Shown piece after piece: positions 11,385 to 21,985 of a stretch of 64,000 bases of DNA. Position numbers and translations under genes: made by a program. The stretch's first letter is position 1. The number at the start of each line of letters is the position of its first letter. Under the pieces are notes generated by a model. The model had not been told where the DNA came from. It made no database searches and saw only the letters and a program-made list of their open reading frames with translations. The stretch spans positions 310,001-374,000 of the forward strand of contig OU744737.1 of the NCBI GenBank assembly GCA_916613615.1. The letters are read 5' to 3'. Origin of the DNA: Steromphala cineraria (lineage: Eukaryota; Mollusca; Gastropoda; Trochida; Trochidae).

Positions 11385-13804
11385 GTCCTTAGACAGGACA
11401 CTAGACAGGGCTGCTAATGATTCTTGCACGAGGTAGGACACTAGACAGGGCTGCTAATGATTCTTGCACGAGGTAGGACACTAGACAGGGCTGCTAATGA
11501 TTCTTGCACGAGGTAGGACACTAGACAGGGCTGCTAATGATTCTTGCACGAGGTAGGACACTAGACAGGGCTGCTAATGATTCTTGCACGAGGTAGGACA
11601 CTAGACAGGGCTGCTAATGATTCTTGCACGAGGTAGGACACTAGACAGGGCTGCTAATGATTCTTGCACGAGGTAGGACACTAGACATGGCTGCTAATGA
11701 TTCTTGCACGAGGTAGGACACTAGACAGGGCTGCTAATGATTCTTGCACGAGGTAGGACACTAGACAGGGCTGCTAATGATTCTTGCACGAGGTAGGACA
11801 CTAGACATGGCTGCTAATGATTCTTGCACGAGGTAGGACACTAGACATGGCTGCTAATGATTCTTGCACGAGGTAGGACACTAGACAGGGCTGCTAATGA
11901 TTCTTGCACGAGGTAGGACACTAGACAGGGCTGCTAATGATTCTTGCACGAGGTAGGACACTAGACAGGGCTGCTAATGATTCTTGCACGAGGTAGGACA
12001 CTAGACAGGGCTGCTAATGATTCTTGCACGAGGTAGGACACTAGACAGGGCTGCTAATGATTCTTGCACGAGGTAGGACACTAGACAGGGCTGCTAATGA
12101 TTCTTGCACGAGGTAGGACACTAGACAGGGCTGCTAATGATTCTTGCACGAGGTAGGACACTAGACAGGGCTGCTAATGATTCTTGCACGAGGTAGGACA
12201 CTAGACAGGGCTGCTAATGATTCTTGCACGAGGTAGGACACTAGACAGGGCTGCTAATGATTCTTGCACGAGGTAGGACACTAGACAGGGCTGCTAATGA
12301 TTCTTGCACGAGGTAGGACACTAGACAGGGCTGCTAATGATTCTTGCACGAGGTAGGACACTAGACAGGGCTGCTAATGATTCTTGCACGAGGTAGGACA
12401 CTAGACAGGGCTGCTAATGATTCTTGCACGAGGTAGGACACTAGACATGGCTGCTAATGATTCTTGCACGAGGTAGGACACTAGACAGGGCTGCTAATGA
12501 TTCTTGCACGAGGTAGGACACTAGACAGGGCTGCTAATGATTCTTGCACGAGGTAGGACACTAGACATGGCTGCTAATGATTCTTGCACGAGGTAGGACA
12601 CTAGACATGGCTGCTAATGATTCTTGCACGAGGTAGGACACTAGACAGGGCTGCTAATGATTCTTGCACGAGGTAGGACACTAGACAGGGCTGCTAATGA
12701 TTCTTGCACGAGGTAGGACACTAGACAGGGCTGCTAATGATTCTTGCACGAGGTAGGACACTAGACAGGGCTGCTAATGATTCTTGCACGAGGTAGGACA
12801 CTAGACAGGGCTGCTAATGATTCTTGCACGAGGTAGGACACTAGACAGGGCTGCTAATGATTCTTGCACGAGGTAGGACACTAGACAGGGCTGCTAATGA
12901 TTCTTGCACGAGGTAGGACACTAGACAGGGCTGCTAATGATTCTTGCACGAGGTAGGACACTAGACAGGGCTGCTAATGATTCTTGCACGAGGTAGGACA
13001 CTAGACAGGGCTGCTAATGATTCTTGCACGAGGTAGGACACTAGACAGGGCTGCTAATGATTCTTGCACGAGGTAGGACACTAGACAGGGCTGCTAATGA
13101 TTCTTGCACGAGGTAGGACACTAGACATGGCTGCTAATGATTCTTGCACGAGGTAGGACACTAGACAGGGCTGCTAATGATTCTTGCACGAGGTAGGACA
13201 CTAGACAGGGCTGCTAATGATTCTTGCACGAGGTAGGACACTAGACAGGGCTGCTAATGATTCTTGCACGAGGTAGGACACTAGACAGGGCTGCTAATGA
13301 TTCTTGCACGAGGTAGGACACTAGACAGGGCTGCTAATGATTCTTGCACGAGGTAGGACACTAGACAGGGCTGCTAATGATTCTTGCACGAGGTAGGACA
13401 CTAGACAGGGCTGCTAATGATTCTTGCACGAGGTAGGACACTAGACAGGGCTGCTAATGATTCTTGCACGAGGTAGGACACTAGACATGGCTGCTAATGA
13501 TTCTTGCACGAGGTAGGACACTAGACAGGGCTGCTAATGATTCTTGCACGAGGTAGGACACTAGACAGGGCTGCTAATGATTCTTGCACGAGGTAGGACA
13601 CTAGACATGGCTGCTAATGATTCTTGCACGAGGTAGGACACTAGACATGGCTGCTAATGATTCTTGCACGAGGTAGGACACTAGACAGGGCTGCTAATGA
13701 TTCTTGCACGAGGTAGGACACTAGACAGGGCTGCTAATGATTCTTGCACGAGGTAGGACACTAGACAGGGCTGCTAATGATTCTTGCACGAGGTAGGACA
13801 CTAG
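11385..13804. repeat. Sixty near-identical 40-bp tandem units
   Basis: Unit CTAGACAGGGCTGCTAATGA followed by TTCTTGCACGAGGTAGGACA, exactly 40 bp, about 60 copies with no length change. The only variant seen is CAGGG to CATGG, in units starting 11681, 11801, 11841, 12441, 12561, 12601, 13121, 13481, 13601 and 13641. No ORF runs through it. Confidence 0.98.
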
Positions 13805-14129
13805 GATTTATGTCGCTTTCAAGAAATAAAGAAGTTTATTTTCAATAAAATGATCTTCCTTATTGACTGTCCTTACACCCACGATACACATTTCTTTACT
13901 GATATTGCAGTGAGTGGAATTTGACAATAAACAGTGAATGCTTGAACGCATTTTCTTCCCACAGAGTTCGCCATTCAAGGTCACAAATAACACTTTTCAA
14001 GCATTATCCCCCCACAGATGAAATGTTGATACAACTTATTCTATTACGCCGACGCCGTGGGATAGAATGGGAGATGTCTGATTGGAGGCAATCAAAGTTA
14101 TTTGTGCAATCAGAGACGCTGGTCTTAAA
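13805..14129. other. Non-coding, downstream of the gene
   Basis: Starts with a scrap resembling the SINE phrase GCTTTCAAGA (about 13815). No gene supported. Confidence 0.4.
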
Positions 14130-14345
14130 TCATCGTTTTGGCTACTGGATCTTGGCAAAGGCATTGTGGTAAGAATCAGCCTTTCCATGCGAGAAGCGTT
14201 GTCTTTTGATTAGGAAATTCAAATGGAATGTGATTCAAAGTTTTTCCGCCAGGGGGAAAATGTCGGACCACACGGATTTCGGTGTAAGATAGTTACAGTC
14301 TGAATCAACATGTCATTACTTAATCTGCCGCCTTGGGGAGAGAGA
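14130..14345. mobile_element. Dispersed repeat D, copy 1
   Basis: Shares, in the same order, CATCGTTTTGGCTACTG, CCATGCGAGAAGCGTTG, TTTTCCGCCAGGGGGAAA, CACGGATTTCGGTG and a CTGCC...GGGAGAGA end with 17248-17472. Its 3' phrase also occurs at 21083-21130. Unclassified. Confidence 0.7.
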
Positions 14346-14650
14346 GAAATTATAGGGTAGTAATATTATGTATGTATATTTTATCCGTACTTCCTTACTG
14401 TGAACTTTAACGAGCAAGTGAACAAAAAAGCGTTTCCAAACAATTTTATTAACCCAACTATGACAGTAAGAAATATCCAAAACAAGAATAAACGTTGGAG
14501 GGAGAGGTCCGTGGAATATTAAGAAATCATTTGTAGTACCAAGCAAGAAGTTCAACAAGGAGATGCCGTGATCGAACAAAAACGTTATATAACCCATAAA
14601 CGTACAGTTTTTGTTTTGATGTGGAAGATAAAACAATTTACCAGTCATAA

Positions 14651-15045
14651 CCACTGTATAAACGTACACCGGAACTAGCGAGGTGTACGGCGGAGAAATG
14701 TTGCTAGCGAGGAGCGTGATCACTTAAAAAGCAATCATCGCCGTTTCATCAACTTTTTTTATGTTATTTTTCATAGCTTTCCGAAACATAACTATTTAAT
14801 GTCATATCCTGTTCATAGTCAGAGATAGCAAATATGTTACTAACAACAGCATTACTCGCAACTGTCATTGTTACTGTCCCTTGGATACAAAATGACAAGC
14901 ACATACATTTTACTTAGTATGTGTGCTAAAATTACCACATGTTTGAAAAGTTATTTGAAAGTTATGAAGTAAAATATTACCTAACTTTCGATTTCGACTA
15001 GCAACATTTCTCCGCCGTTCACTCCGGTGTACGGTTATACACAGT
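14651..15045. mobile_element. Inverted-repeat element of about 395 bp
   Basis: Left arm (14651-14706) contains CGTACACCGGA and GGCGGAGAAATGTTGCTAG; the right arm (14999-15045) is its inverted copy, with a roughly 9-bp indel between arms. The interior is AT-rich and non-coding. Compatible with a MITE; target duplication not resolved. A 135-aa minus ORF overlapping the left arm is not supported. Confidence 0.65.
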
Positions 15046-15654
15046 GTCAATGAATCTTCCATTTAAAACACTGCAATATAATATACACAGTGATAACAAC
15101 AACAAATATGTTTAACATGAACACACTCATGACAAAATGAATCTCTATACCAATTTTCGTCAATTTTAAAACATAGTAAAAGAATTTTTGAACCAGACAG
15201 GACTCATTTCCCCTCAAAAATCCTTCAATATACATACGTTTACAAACATTATATCAAAAGATTTAATAATGACACACTTCATGTCCGTCTTATTTTCCAT
15301 TTGATGACAAAATGACAACCGGTTCTGGGCGGGAATTTTTTTGGGGGTTTCTAAAAGAGTAATTTCTTTTCACCAAAAATTTAGAAATTATCTGTTTTAA
15401 TTCTTTTTATGATATGCCTTCATATACATTTCATCGAAATGTAATGATAAGTTAAGTTCTGAACCGGACAATTATTGTAACAATGTCCTCATTTATAGCC
15501 AAAAAAAGATTCCCCCCCCTAGGAGGATTTTTTTCAGAGAATCAAGTTAAGAAAATTTCCTCCTTGAAACCGCAACGGAATCTCGTTAAAAGATGATAAA
15601 TTTTTCCATGAAAGCCAGTTTGAACTACAGCTGTAGACATCCCTCGACGCCGGC
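15046..15654 (-). other. Probable 3' UTR and downstream region of the gene
   Basis: The sequence following the TGA of exon 7 on the minus strand is non-coding and AT-rich. No AATAAA was found close to the stop, so the transcript end is undefined. Confidence 0.4.
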
Positions 15655-15751
15655 TCAGTTGCAGGCAATAAAGGAATTTAGTCCCATGGGAACAGTGGTA
15701 GCTCCGATTGTTCCCAGCATCGCTCCATCGAGACTGTACTTGTGAATACCC
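15655..15751 (-). CDS. Exon 7: last propeller blade and stop codon
   Basis: The coding part is 97 nt after acceptor TATATTTGCAG. It enters in phase 2 and reads GIHKYSLDGAMLGTIG, then ATTVPMGLNSFIACN and TGA. IHKYSLDG is a good class B repeat core and completes the sixth blade begun in exon 6, so the stop falls just where a six-bladed propeller would close. No in-frame splice donor occurs before the stop, so this is taken as the terminal coding exon. No convincing poly(A) signal was seen close by; minus-strand AATAAA occurs only about 1.2 kb downstream (14445-14450). A foldback MITE sits 51 nt upstream of the acceptor. Confidence 0.7.
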
Positions 15752-15802
15752 CTGCAAATATACAAAATGGATTTGCATGATGTGCCAAGACAGGGGTTTA
15801 TC

Positions 15803-15995
15803 CATCTTCCTACGCATAACCTAAAACGACAGTTTCCAAACTGTCCTTTTATGCCTTGCTGCATTACCTTGAGTTTTCTGTGCTTGCTCTCTAGCCTGTA
15901 GGGGCACTATAGCAGCACAGAAAAGTAAAGTCTCTGCAGCAAGGCATAAAATGACAGTTCGGAAACTGTCGTTTTAGGTTATGCGTAGGAAGATG
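15803..15995 (+). mobile_element. Foldback MITE, copy 2, in intron 6
   Basis: 193 bp with the same CATCTTCCTACGCA termini as copy 1 and a perfect 9-bp duplication GGGTTTATC (15794-15802 and 15996-16004). It lies 51 nt upstream of the exon 7 acceptor, so it has been inserted near the expected branch-point region. Confidence 0.93.
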
Positions 15996-16004
15996 GGGTT
16001 TATC

Positions 16005-17247
16005 TGAACATACAAATTTGAAGTAAAAAATTCAACATTTACTTTAACCGATCTAATTATGCATTCATATAAAAAAATAGATCAAAATGTGTCACGTTGT
16101 GTTGAAGTTCTGAGCCAAATAGGTTCGAAACAATTTTCATGTGTCCTTCACCCCTTTTTGCCCAAAAAGTATTACTTTGAGGTTAGGTGAAATTGGGTTC
16201 CTTGCCGCTTTCCAGAGTATTTCACTGGCTATGTATTACCAAGATCTTGCAATCATATATTGTAATGCATATCACATATTGTTATGATGACATTTTTATT
16301 CAGTACCTTAAAAAACATTTGATCAAAATAAGACATATTCTAAAAGTTATGGACCGGGCAGATTTTCAAACACATTTTTTACTTGCTCCACAATGAGTCC
16401 GAATTGAAAATATAGTCGCAAAGCGACGACAACAGGATTCAGCCGCAAATCTTACATATTCATTACGCAGATGGTAATGTCAACAATCGTTCCTGAAAGT
16501 TTCATGAAAATCTCATTTGTTAATAAGCTACAGTAGCATTGGGATCAAGTGAAATCAAATTTCTGTCGGAGCTGACCCATGTTAGGAAAATGCATCATGA
16601 CGGCCGGAAATGACTGTTCACGAGCGATTTTATTTATTTCATTTTGAAGACCTTGATCATGTCCAGGTCTGTTCGCTTTTCTTAAAGATGCTGTTTCATG
16701 CTTGCAAGCGGTTCACGTTCAGGATGAAATTTAGCTTTTGAGAAAAGAAATACATCACTTTGTAGAAAAATCTTTCGTCGAAATTTTGATATATTTTATC
16801 ATAGTTTAATCAACAATAACATACTTATTTCGACGCCCAAAGCACAGTACTCCTCGTAGAAAGGGCATAGCATTTAACGAACCCGCTTTCGGTGACGTAA
16901 TGATTATGTTTGTAGGATTTACACCGTGTCTCAACTGCCGTAATTGCGTTTGATGGGTATCAACTTTGACAGCAACGAATACCAAATTCGGAGAAAAATA
17001 AAATAAAATCTAGTTGAGCGCGACAAAGACGGTTTTCAAGAGTACATTAAGAAACCGAAAGTTGTGAAATGGCCCCACTTGATTCGCCCTTATGTCGACT
17101 GCCGTTTCGGTATTTTTTGGTAAATTATCTCTTATTTAATGAATTTTGGTCAGATTTTCTCAATATTGGTCGCTAAATTTCTCTAAAAATACAACGTATA
17201 CATTAAAAATACCTTTTAAAATATTGCAAGTATGATACTGCATCTTT
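16005..17247. other. Intron 6 non-coding sequence
   Basis: No exon, repeat or RNA gene recognised over about 1.2 kb. Short frames are not supported. Confidence 0.5.
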
Positions 17248-17472
17248 AAATCATCATTTTGACTACTGAATGATGGCAAAATTATTGTGATATTAACCAC
17301 CCTTTCCATGCGAGAAGCGTTGTCATTTGATTAAGAAATTCAAATGGGTTGTGGTGCAATTTTTTTCGCCAGGGGAAACTGCCGGAACCTACGGATTTCG
17401 GTGCGTTAGAACTAGCAGAGGCTGTATCAACATTTCATGACTTGATCTGCCTCTATTGGGAGAGAATGAACC
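17248..17472. mobile_element. Dispersed repeat D, copy 2 (intron 6)
   Basis: Diverged second copy of the 14130-14345 repeat: CATCATTTTGACTACTGAAT, CCATGCGAGAAGCGTTGTC, CGCCAGGGGAAACTGCCGG, TACGGATTTCGGTG, then CTTGATCTGCCTCTATTGGG. Confidence 0.7.
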
Positions 17473-17683
17473 CCATGGTGTCAAGTATGTAACGTTCTGT
17501 GTTCTGTAGCTCGATGCAGGCATACTTATAACAGAGACATCCGTGTGTAGTCGGACATATTTTACAACCGTTAGATTCAAGTAGAGTACAAGGGAGATAA
17601 CTCCGTGAGGGTCAGTATACCGCTACTAAGTTAATAACGATAAGTAGATTTAGGAGAAGAAATACACGTGGGAGACAACTTAC

Positions 17684-17837
17684 GGAAGAACCATGGACAT
17701 GACGAAGAGGTGGTTTCCATGGATCTGCATGTACGTGCATGCTCCTACACTGCCAACTCTCTGAGTCTGAGCGTTGAACTGTTGCTGTATACTAAACTTG
17801 AACACTTCCGACGTAGTGCAATAGTAGAACATCTCGT
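17684..17837 (-). CDS. Exon 6: propeller blade 5 and start of blade 6
   Basis: A 154-nt exon with acceptor AATGTTTGCAG and donor CC|GTAAGTTG, entering in phase 1 and leaving in phase 2. It encodes EMFYYCTTSEVFKFSI, then QVGS-like linking sequence (QRVGSVGACTYMQIHGN), then HLFVMSMVL. EMFYYC and HLFVMS occupy the YWTD strand of blades 5 and 6. The split codon with exon 5 reads AAC (Asn); the one with exon 7 reads CCG (Pro). A 1.5-kb pyrimidine-rich array (minus-strand sense) ends about 20-30 nt upstream of the acceptor. Confidence 0.75.
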
Positions 17838-17867
17838 CTGCAAACATTGAGGTGAGAAGTGGTGAGG

Positions 17868-19345
17868 TGAGGTGAATTGTGTGAGGTGAAAAGAGTGGGG
17901 CGAGTTGAGATGTGGTGAGGTGAAAAGAGTGGGGTGAGTTGAGATGTGGTGAGGTGAAAAGAGTGGGGCGAGTTGAGATGTGTGAGGTGAAAAGAGTGGG
18001 GCGAGTTGAGATGTGGTGAGGTGAAAAGAGTGGGGCGAGTTGAGATGTGGTGAGGTGAAAAGAGTGGGGTGAGTTTAAATGTGGTCAGGTGAATTGTGGT
18101 GAGGTGAAAAGAGTGGGGCGAGTTGAGGTGTGGTCAGGTGAATTGTGGTGAGGTGAAAAGAGTGGGGCGAGTTGAGGTGTGGTCAGGTGAATTGTGGTGA
18201 GGTGAAAAGAGTGGGGCGAGTTGAGATGTGGTGAGGTGAAAAGAGTGGGGTGAGTTGAGGTGTGGTCAGGTGAGATGTGGTGAGGTGAAAAGAGTGGGGC
18301 GAGTTGAGATGTGGTGAGGTGAAAAGAGTGGGGCGAGTTGAGATGTGGTGAGGTGAAAAGAGTGGGGCGAGTTGAGATGTGGTCATGTGAAAAGAGTGGG
18401 GCGAGTTGAGGTGTGGTCAGGTGAGATGTGGTGAGGTGAAAGAGTGGGGCGAGTTGAGATGTGGTGAGGTGAAAAGAGTGGGGTGAGTTGAGGTGTGGTC
18501 AGGTGAGATGTGGTGAGGTGAAAGAGTGGGGCGAGTTGAGATGTGGTCAGGTGAGATATGGTGAGGTGAGATGTGTGAGGTGAGGTGAGGTGAGATGTGG
18601 TGAGGTGAGATGTGGTGAGGTGAGATGTGGTGAGGTGAGATGTGTGAGGTGAGATGTGTGAGGTGAGGTGAGATGTGGTGAGGTGAGATGTGGTGAGGTG
18701 AGATGTGTGAGGTGAGATGTGTGAGGTGAGGTGAGATGTGGTGAGGTGAGATGTGGTGAGGTGAGATGTGATGAGGTGAGATGTTGTGGGGTGAGATGTG
18801 CGAGGTGAGATGTGTGAGGTGAGATGTGTGAGGTGAGATGTGTGAGGTGAGGTGAGATGTGGTGAGGTGAGATGTGGTGAGGTGAGATGTGTGAGGTGAG
18901 ATGTGTGAGGTGAGGTGAGATGTGGTGAGGTGAGATGTGGTGAGGTGAGATGTGGTGAGGTGAGATGTGTGAGGTGAGATGTGGTGAGGTGAGATGTGGT
19001 GAGGTGAGATGTGTGAGGTGAGGTGAGATGTGGTGAGGTGAGATGTGGTGAGGTGAAAAGAGTGGGGTGAGTTGAGGTGTGGTCAGGTGAGATGAGGTGA
19101 GATGTGGTGAGGTGAGATGTGGTGAGGTGAGATGTGGTGAGGTGAGATGTGGTGAGGTGAGATGTGTGAGGTGAAAAGAGTGGGGTGAGGTGAGATGTGG
19201 TGAGGTAAGATGTGGTGTGGTGTGGTGTGGTGTGGTGAGGTGATATGTGGTGAGGTGATATGTGGTGAGGTAATATGTGGTGAGGTGAAAAGAGGATGTG
19301 GTGAGGTAAGATGTGGAGTGGTGAGGTGAGGTAAGGTTAGGTGGG
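17868..19345. repeat. Purine-rich G minisatellite, intron 5
   Basis: Two blocks. 17868-18560: units of about 35 bp, GTGAGGTGAAAAGAGTGGGG followed by CGAGTTGAGATGTG. 18560-19345: units of 13-15 bp, GAGGTGAGATGTGGT. The plus strand is almost only G, A and T; the transcribed intron of the gene is therefore C/T/A-rich for 1.5 kb and ends about 20-30 nt from the exon 6 acceptor. Confidence 0.95.
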
Positions 19346-19371
19346 GCAATATTGGGTTAGCGCTGCTTTCA

Positions 19372-19832
19372 AGAGTAACAAGAAGACATAGTCATCAACA
19401 TCCCCCGCCAGATTTGTTCTTATTTTAAATAAAGTCAGAACCTTCTTCTAAATACTCGAGTGTACTCAAAAATATCATGACACGAAACGCGGATCTGATT
19501 TTCGAACTCCATCAAGGTTTTGATACCCTGAAGGCACACATCAAATTTGATGATGCTATCTGTAACAGTTTCTGAGAAAAATTGGCTCCTTTGAAGACAC
19601 CTCGAACAGAGTCCAAAAAAAACGTTACAAGGGCAATAACTCTGGAAAAAATATTTGCGCGGTTCTGATTTTCGAACTCCATCAAGGTGTAGATACTCTG
19701 AAGACACACACAAAATTTGATAATCCTACCTATAACGGTTTCTGAGAAAAATTGGCTCCTTTAACTCGGACGGACGGACGCACGCACGGACGGAGCTCAA
19801 ACCTATACCCCACTTCCACTTCGTGGCGGGGG
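19372..19832. mobile_element. Pearl/Helentron-like element, copy 1
   Basis: Starts near TCCCCCGCCA and ends TGGCGGGGGA. Inside are two related modules (CGGATCTGATTTTCGAACTCC... and GCGGTTCTGATTTTCGAACT..., each ending TCTGAGAAAAATTGGCTCC) and an ACGGACGGACGCACGCACGG microsatellite. The same order occurs at 41445-41815. The tandem core plus tetranucleotide tract is the pearl-type architecture known from bivalves. Confidence 0.65.
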
Positions 19833-19838
19833 ATAATT

Positions 19839-19991
19839 ATAGGATATCTAACGAGCTTCCCCTTTCATATCAAGTTTATGTCCCTAGTGAAATAATTTTG
19901 CTTTGTCACGAGCCTTGGCGAGTGACAAAACAAAATTATTTCACGAGGGACATAAACTTGATATGAAAGGGGAACGAGTTATGTATCCTAT
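19839..19991. mobile_element. Foldback element with GAGCCTTGGCGAG apex
   Basis: 153-bp inverted repeat: the left arm holds CCCCTTTCATATCAAGTTTA and GTCCCTAGTGAAATAATTTT, the right arm mirrors it with few mismatches. Loop: GTCACGAGCCTTGGCGAGTGAC. Confidence 0.87.
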
Positions 19992-21059
19992 TTATTACCA
20001 ACTTACATTTCAGACGATTTATTGCTTTTTTAAATAACTTTTTATTATGCCTATAAAGAGACGAAACGGCGGATGAATATCAAACCACGTCACAGCCTCA
20101 AATATTATACTATTACGACGTCAAATATTCACATTTCTAAATTCTACCCTACGTTAATTCGTAGTGTCTGGTGAAATGTAAGTAATAAGCACTTTAGTCA
20201 TGAACGAAGCGTACGTGAAATTAAAATCTCACTGCGCGAGAACAGATAGAGTTATCTTTCTTTGATCAACGGCATGACATGACGGCCGCCATTTGCCTGT
20301 ATCTTTTCGTCAAATTGTGTAAACAACCGCCTTCAAAGTAAGTTTAAGATGCTTATCATTATTCAAACGCGTTTTGTTTTGAAGAAATGTTGTCTAAAGA
20401 ATATTCAGTTGTCTTTATATTTTATAGATAACAAGCAATGTCTGTCTGTGTCATTTTGGAGCGACATGGATCAAATCAATGAAATTCGGTGATCAAATTG
20501 TGCTGAATTTAAACCCTTTTGTGTTTATATGAGCCTTGAGTTATCAGTAAGATGTTTAGTTGTAATTCTTTTGTCCTCCGATTTATTCCTTAACATCTCG
20601 GTAAGGAAGATTTAAAAGATAAACTGAAAGTTTGAAGAATGACTCCGACTCACTCAGTGCCATTCGAATTTGTGAATGAAAACACGTTCGTTTTATGAAT
20701 GAATAAAGTAGTCCGGACAATGTCAAAGTTCACCGCAAGCCAATCAAATCACTTTGAGGTGTTATGACCCATATGTGTCATAACAAATTGTTATGAAACC
20801 CCTTTACGAAGTACCACGTGGGTAATAATAAAGGGTATAATGCGACTGTCCAAGACATGTTTACGACACGAGTGGCTAAATATTAGTATGTAATGAGCAC
20901 GAATATAATATTTTGTTTATAACCGTACGTAGTCCCAAAAATACTCAAAATGTTCAAAAACTTCTCAGTATAAGCGGACTAGGCGCCGCCAGCCCGAATA
21001 AATTGTGACGTCATAGGTGAACCGTGACGTCAAAGCACGGTTTGTAATGTGACGTCACA
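19992..21059. other. Intron 5 non-coding sequence
   Basis: No supported exon. Contains a small palindrome GTTATGACCCATATGTGTCATAAC-like at 20762-20785 and a GACGGCCGCCATTT (YY1-like) motif at 20281 followed by a GTAAGT; neither is enough for a gene call. Confidence 0.45.
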
Positions 21060-21261
21060 ATGAAAAAGTGATATTTTGCCCGAGGCTGTATCATTTAATG
21101 ACTTGATCTGCCTCTGTGGGAGAGAATGCAGGGTAAGCATAAAGAGCCAGAAACCAGTTTACCAATACACCACTCTATAAGTGAAGCTTATTTTTATAAC
21201 ACCCTGTGACTAACGTGTCTAATCCATGTGAACTTAACCACACCGCTGTAAACATACATAC

Positions 21262-21377
21262 TTGCAACATCAATGTCAATCTTGATTGGTCCAGCTTGAG
21301 AGAACACAGGGAAGCGTAGAGAAGGGGAATCTAGGTCCACTAAGAGTATTCCTCCCTCATGCGAGAAAAACAGTGCC
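21262..21377 (-). CDS. Exon 5: propeller blade 4
   Basis: A 116-nt exon with acceptor ATCTATATTTCAG and donor A|GTATGT, entering in phase 2 and leaving in phase 1. It encodes ALFFSHEGGILLVDLDSPSL followed by RFPVFSQAGPIKIDIDVA. ALFFSH replaces the YWTD strand, and ILLVDLDSPSL corresponds to the I-x-x-x-x-LDG strand. The length, 39 residues from blade start to next blade start, fits a propeller repeat. The acceptor and the first six exon bases are present in further upstream tandem copies within intron 4, creating decoy acceptors. Confidence 0.75.
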
Positions 21378-21862
21378 CTGAAATATAGATCAGTGGCGAT
21401 GAGATTGAAAAACACCAATTCTCTCTGCCTCTGCTTTTCGAGCTGTAGTGTATATAGAGATTACAAAACGAGTGAGTGTTGAATATCGAAAATATTTCAA
21501 CGAGTGCCCTGAAATATAGATTGAAATACACCAATTCTCTCTGCCTCCGCTTTTCGAGCTGTAGTGTATATAGAGATTACAAAACGAGTGAGTGTTGAAT
21601 ATCGAAAATATTTCAACGAGTGCCCTGAAATATAGATTGAAATACACCAATTCTCTCTGCCTCCGCTTTTCGAGCTGTAGTGTATATAGAGATTACAAAA
21701 CGAGTGAGTGTTGAATATCGAAAATAATTCAACGAGTGCCCTGAAATATAGATCAGTGGCGATGAGATTGAAATACACCAATTCTCTCTGCCTCTGCTTT
21801 TCGAGCTGTAGTGTATATAGAGATTACAAAACGAGTGAGTGTTGGATATCGAAAATATTTCA
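21372..21862. repeat. Tandem copies of the exon 5 acceptor region, 116-131 bp
   Basis: Units start at AGTGCCCTG: 21372, 21503, 21619, 21735 (spacings 131, 116, 116). Each carries, on the minus strand, ATCTATATTTCAG|GGCACT, i.e. the splice acceptor and first six bases of exon 5. The first and last units keep 15 extra bases (CAGTGGCGATGAGAT). The last unit merges with the foldback at 21805-21985. Confidence 0.95.
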
Positions 21863-21985
21863 ACGAGATATTTTCAAATGTTTTGATTTATTCACGAGCG
21901 AAAGCGAGTGAATAAATCAAAACTTTGAAAATATTGAGTTGAAATATTTTCGATATTCAACACTCACGAGTTTTGTGATCTATTT
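21805..21985. mobile_element. Foldback element with GAGCGAAAGCGAG apex
   Basis: Arms: ACAAAACGAGTGAGTGTTGG, ATCGAAAATATTTCAAC, TTGATTTATTCACGAGC and their inverted counterparts on the right; loop GAGCGAAAGCGAG. Part of its left arm lies inside the 116-bp tandem units, so the duplications arose after or together with this insertion. Confidence 0.85.

Noticed and set aside
11385..13804. CRISPR array
   Set aside because: No spacers: the 40-bp units are directly contiguous, and the DNA is eukaryotic.
14316..14723. 135-codon minus frame
   Set aside because: No recognisable domain, overlaps an inverted-repeat element and dispersed repeat D.
17389..17580. 63-codon minus frame as an alternative propeller exon
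   Set aside because: No good acceptor/donor pair in phase, and it overlaps dispersed repeat D; exon 6 nearby fits fully.
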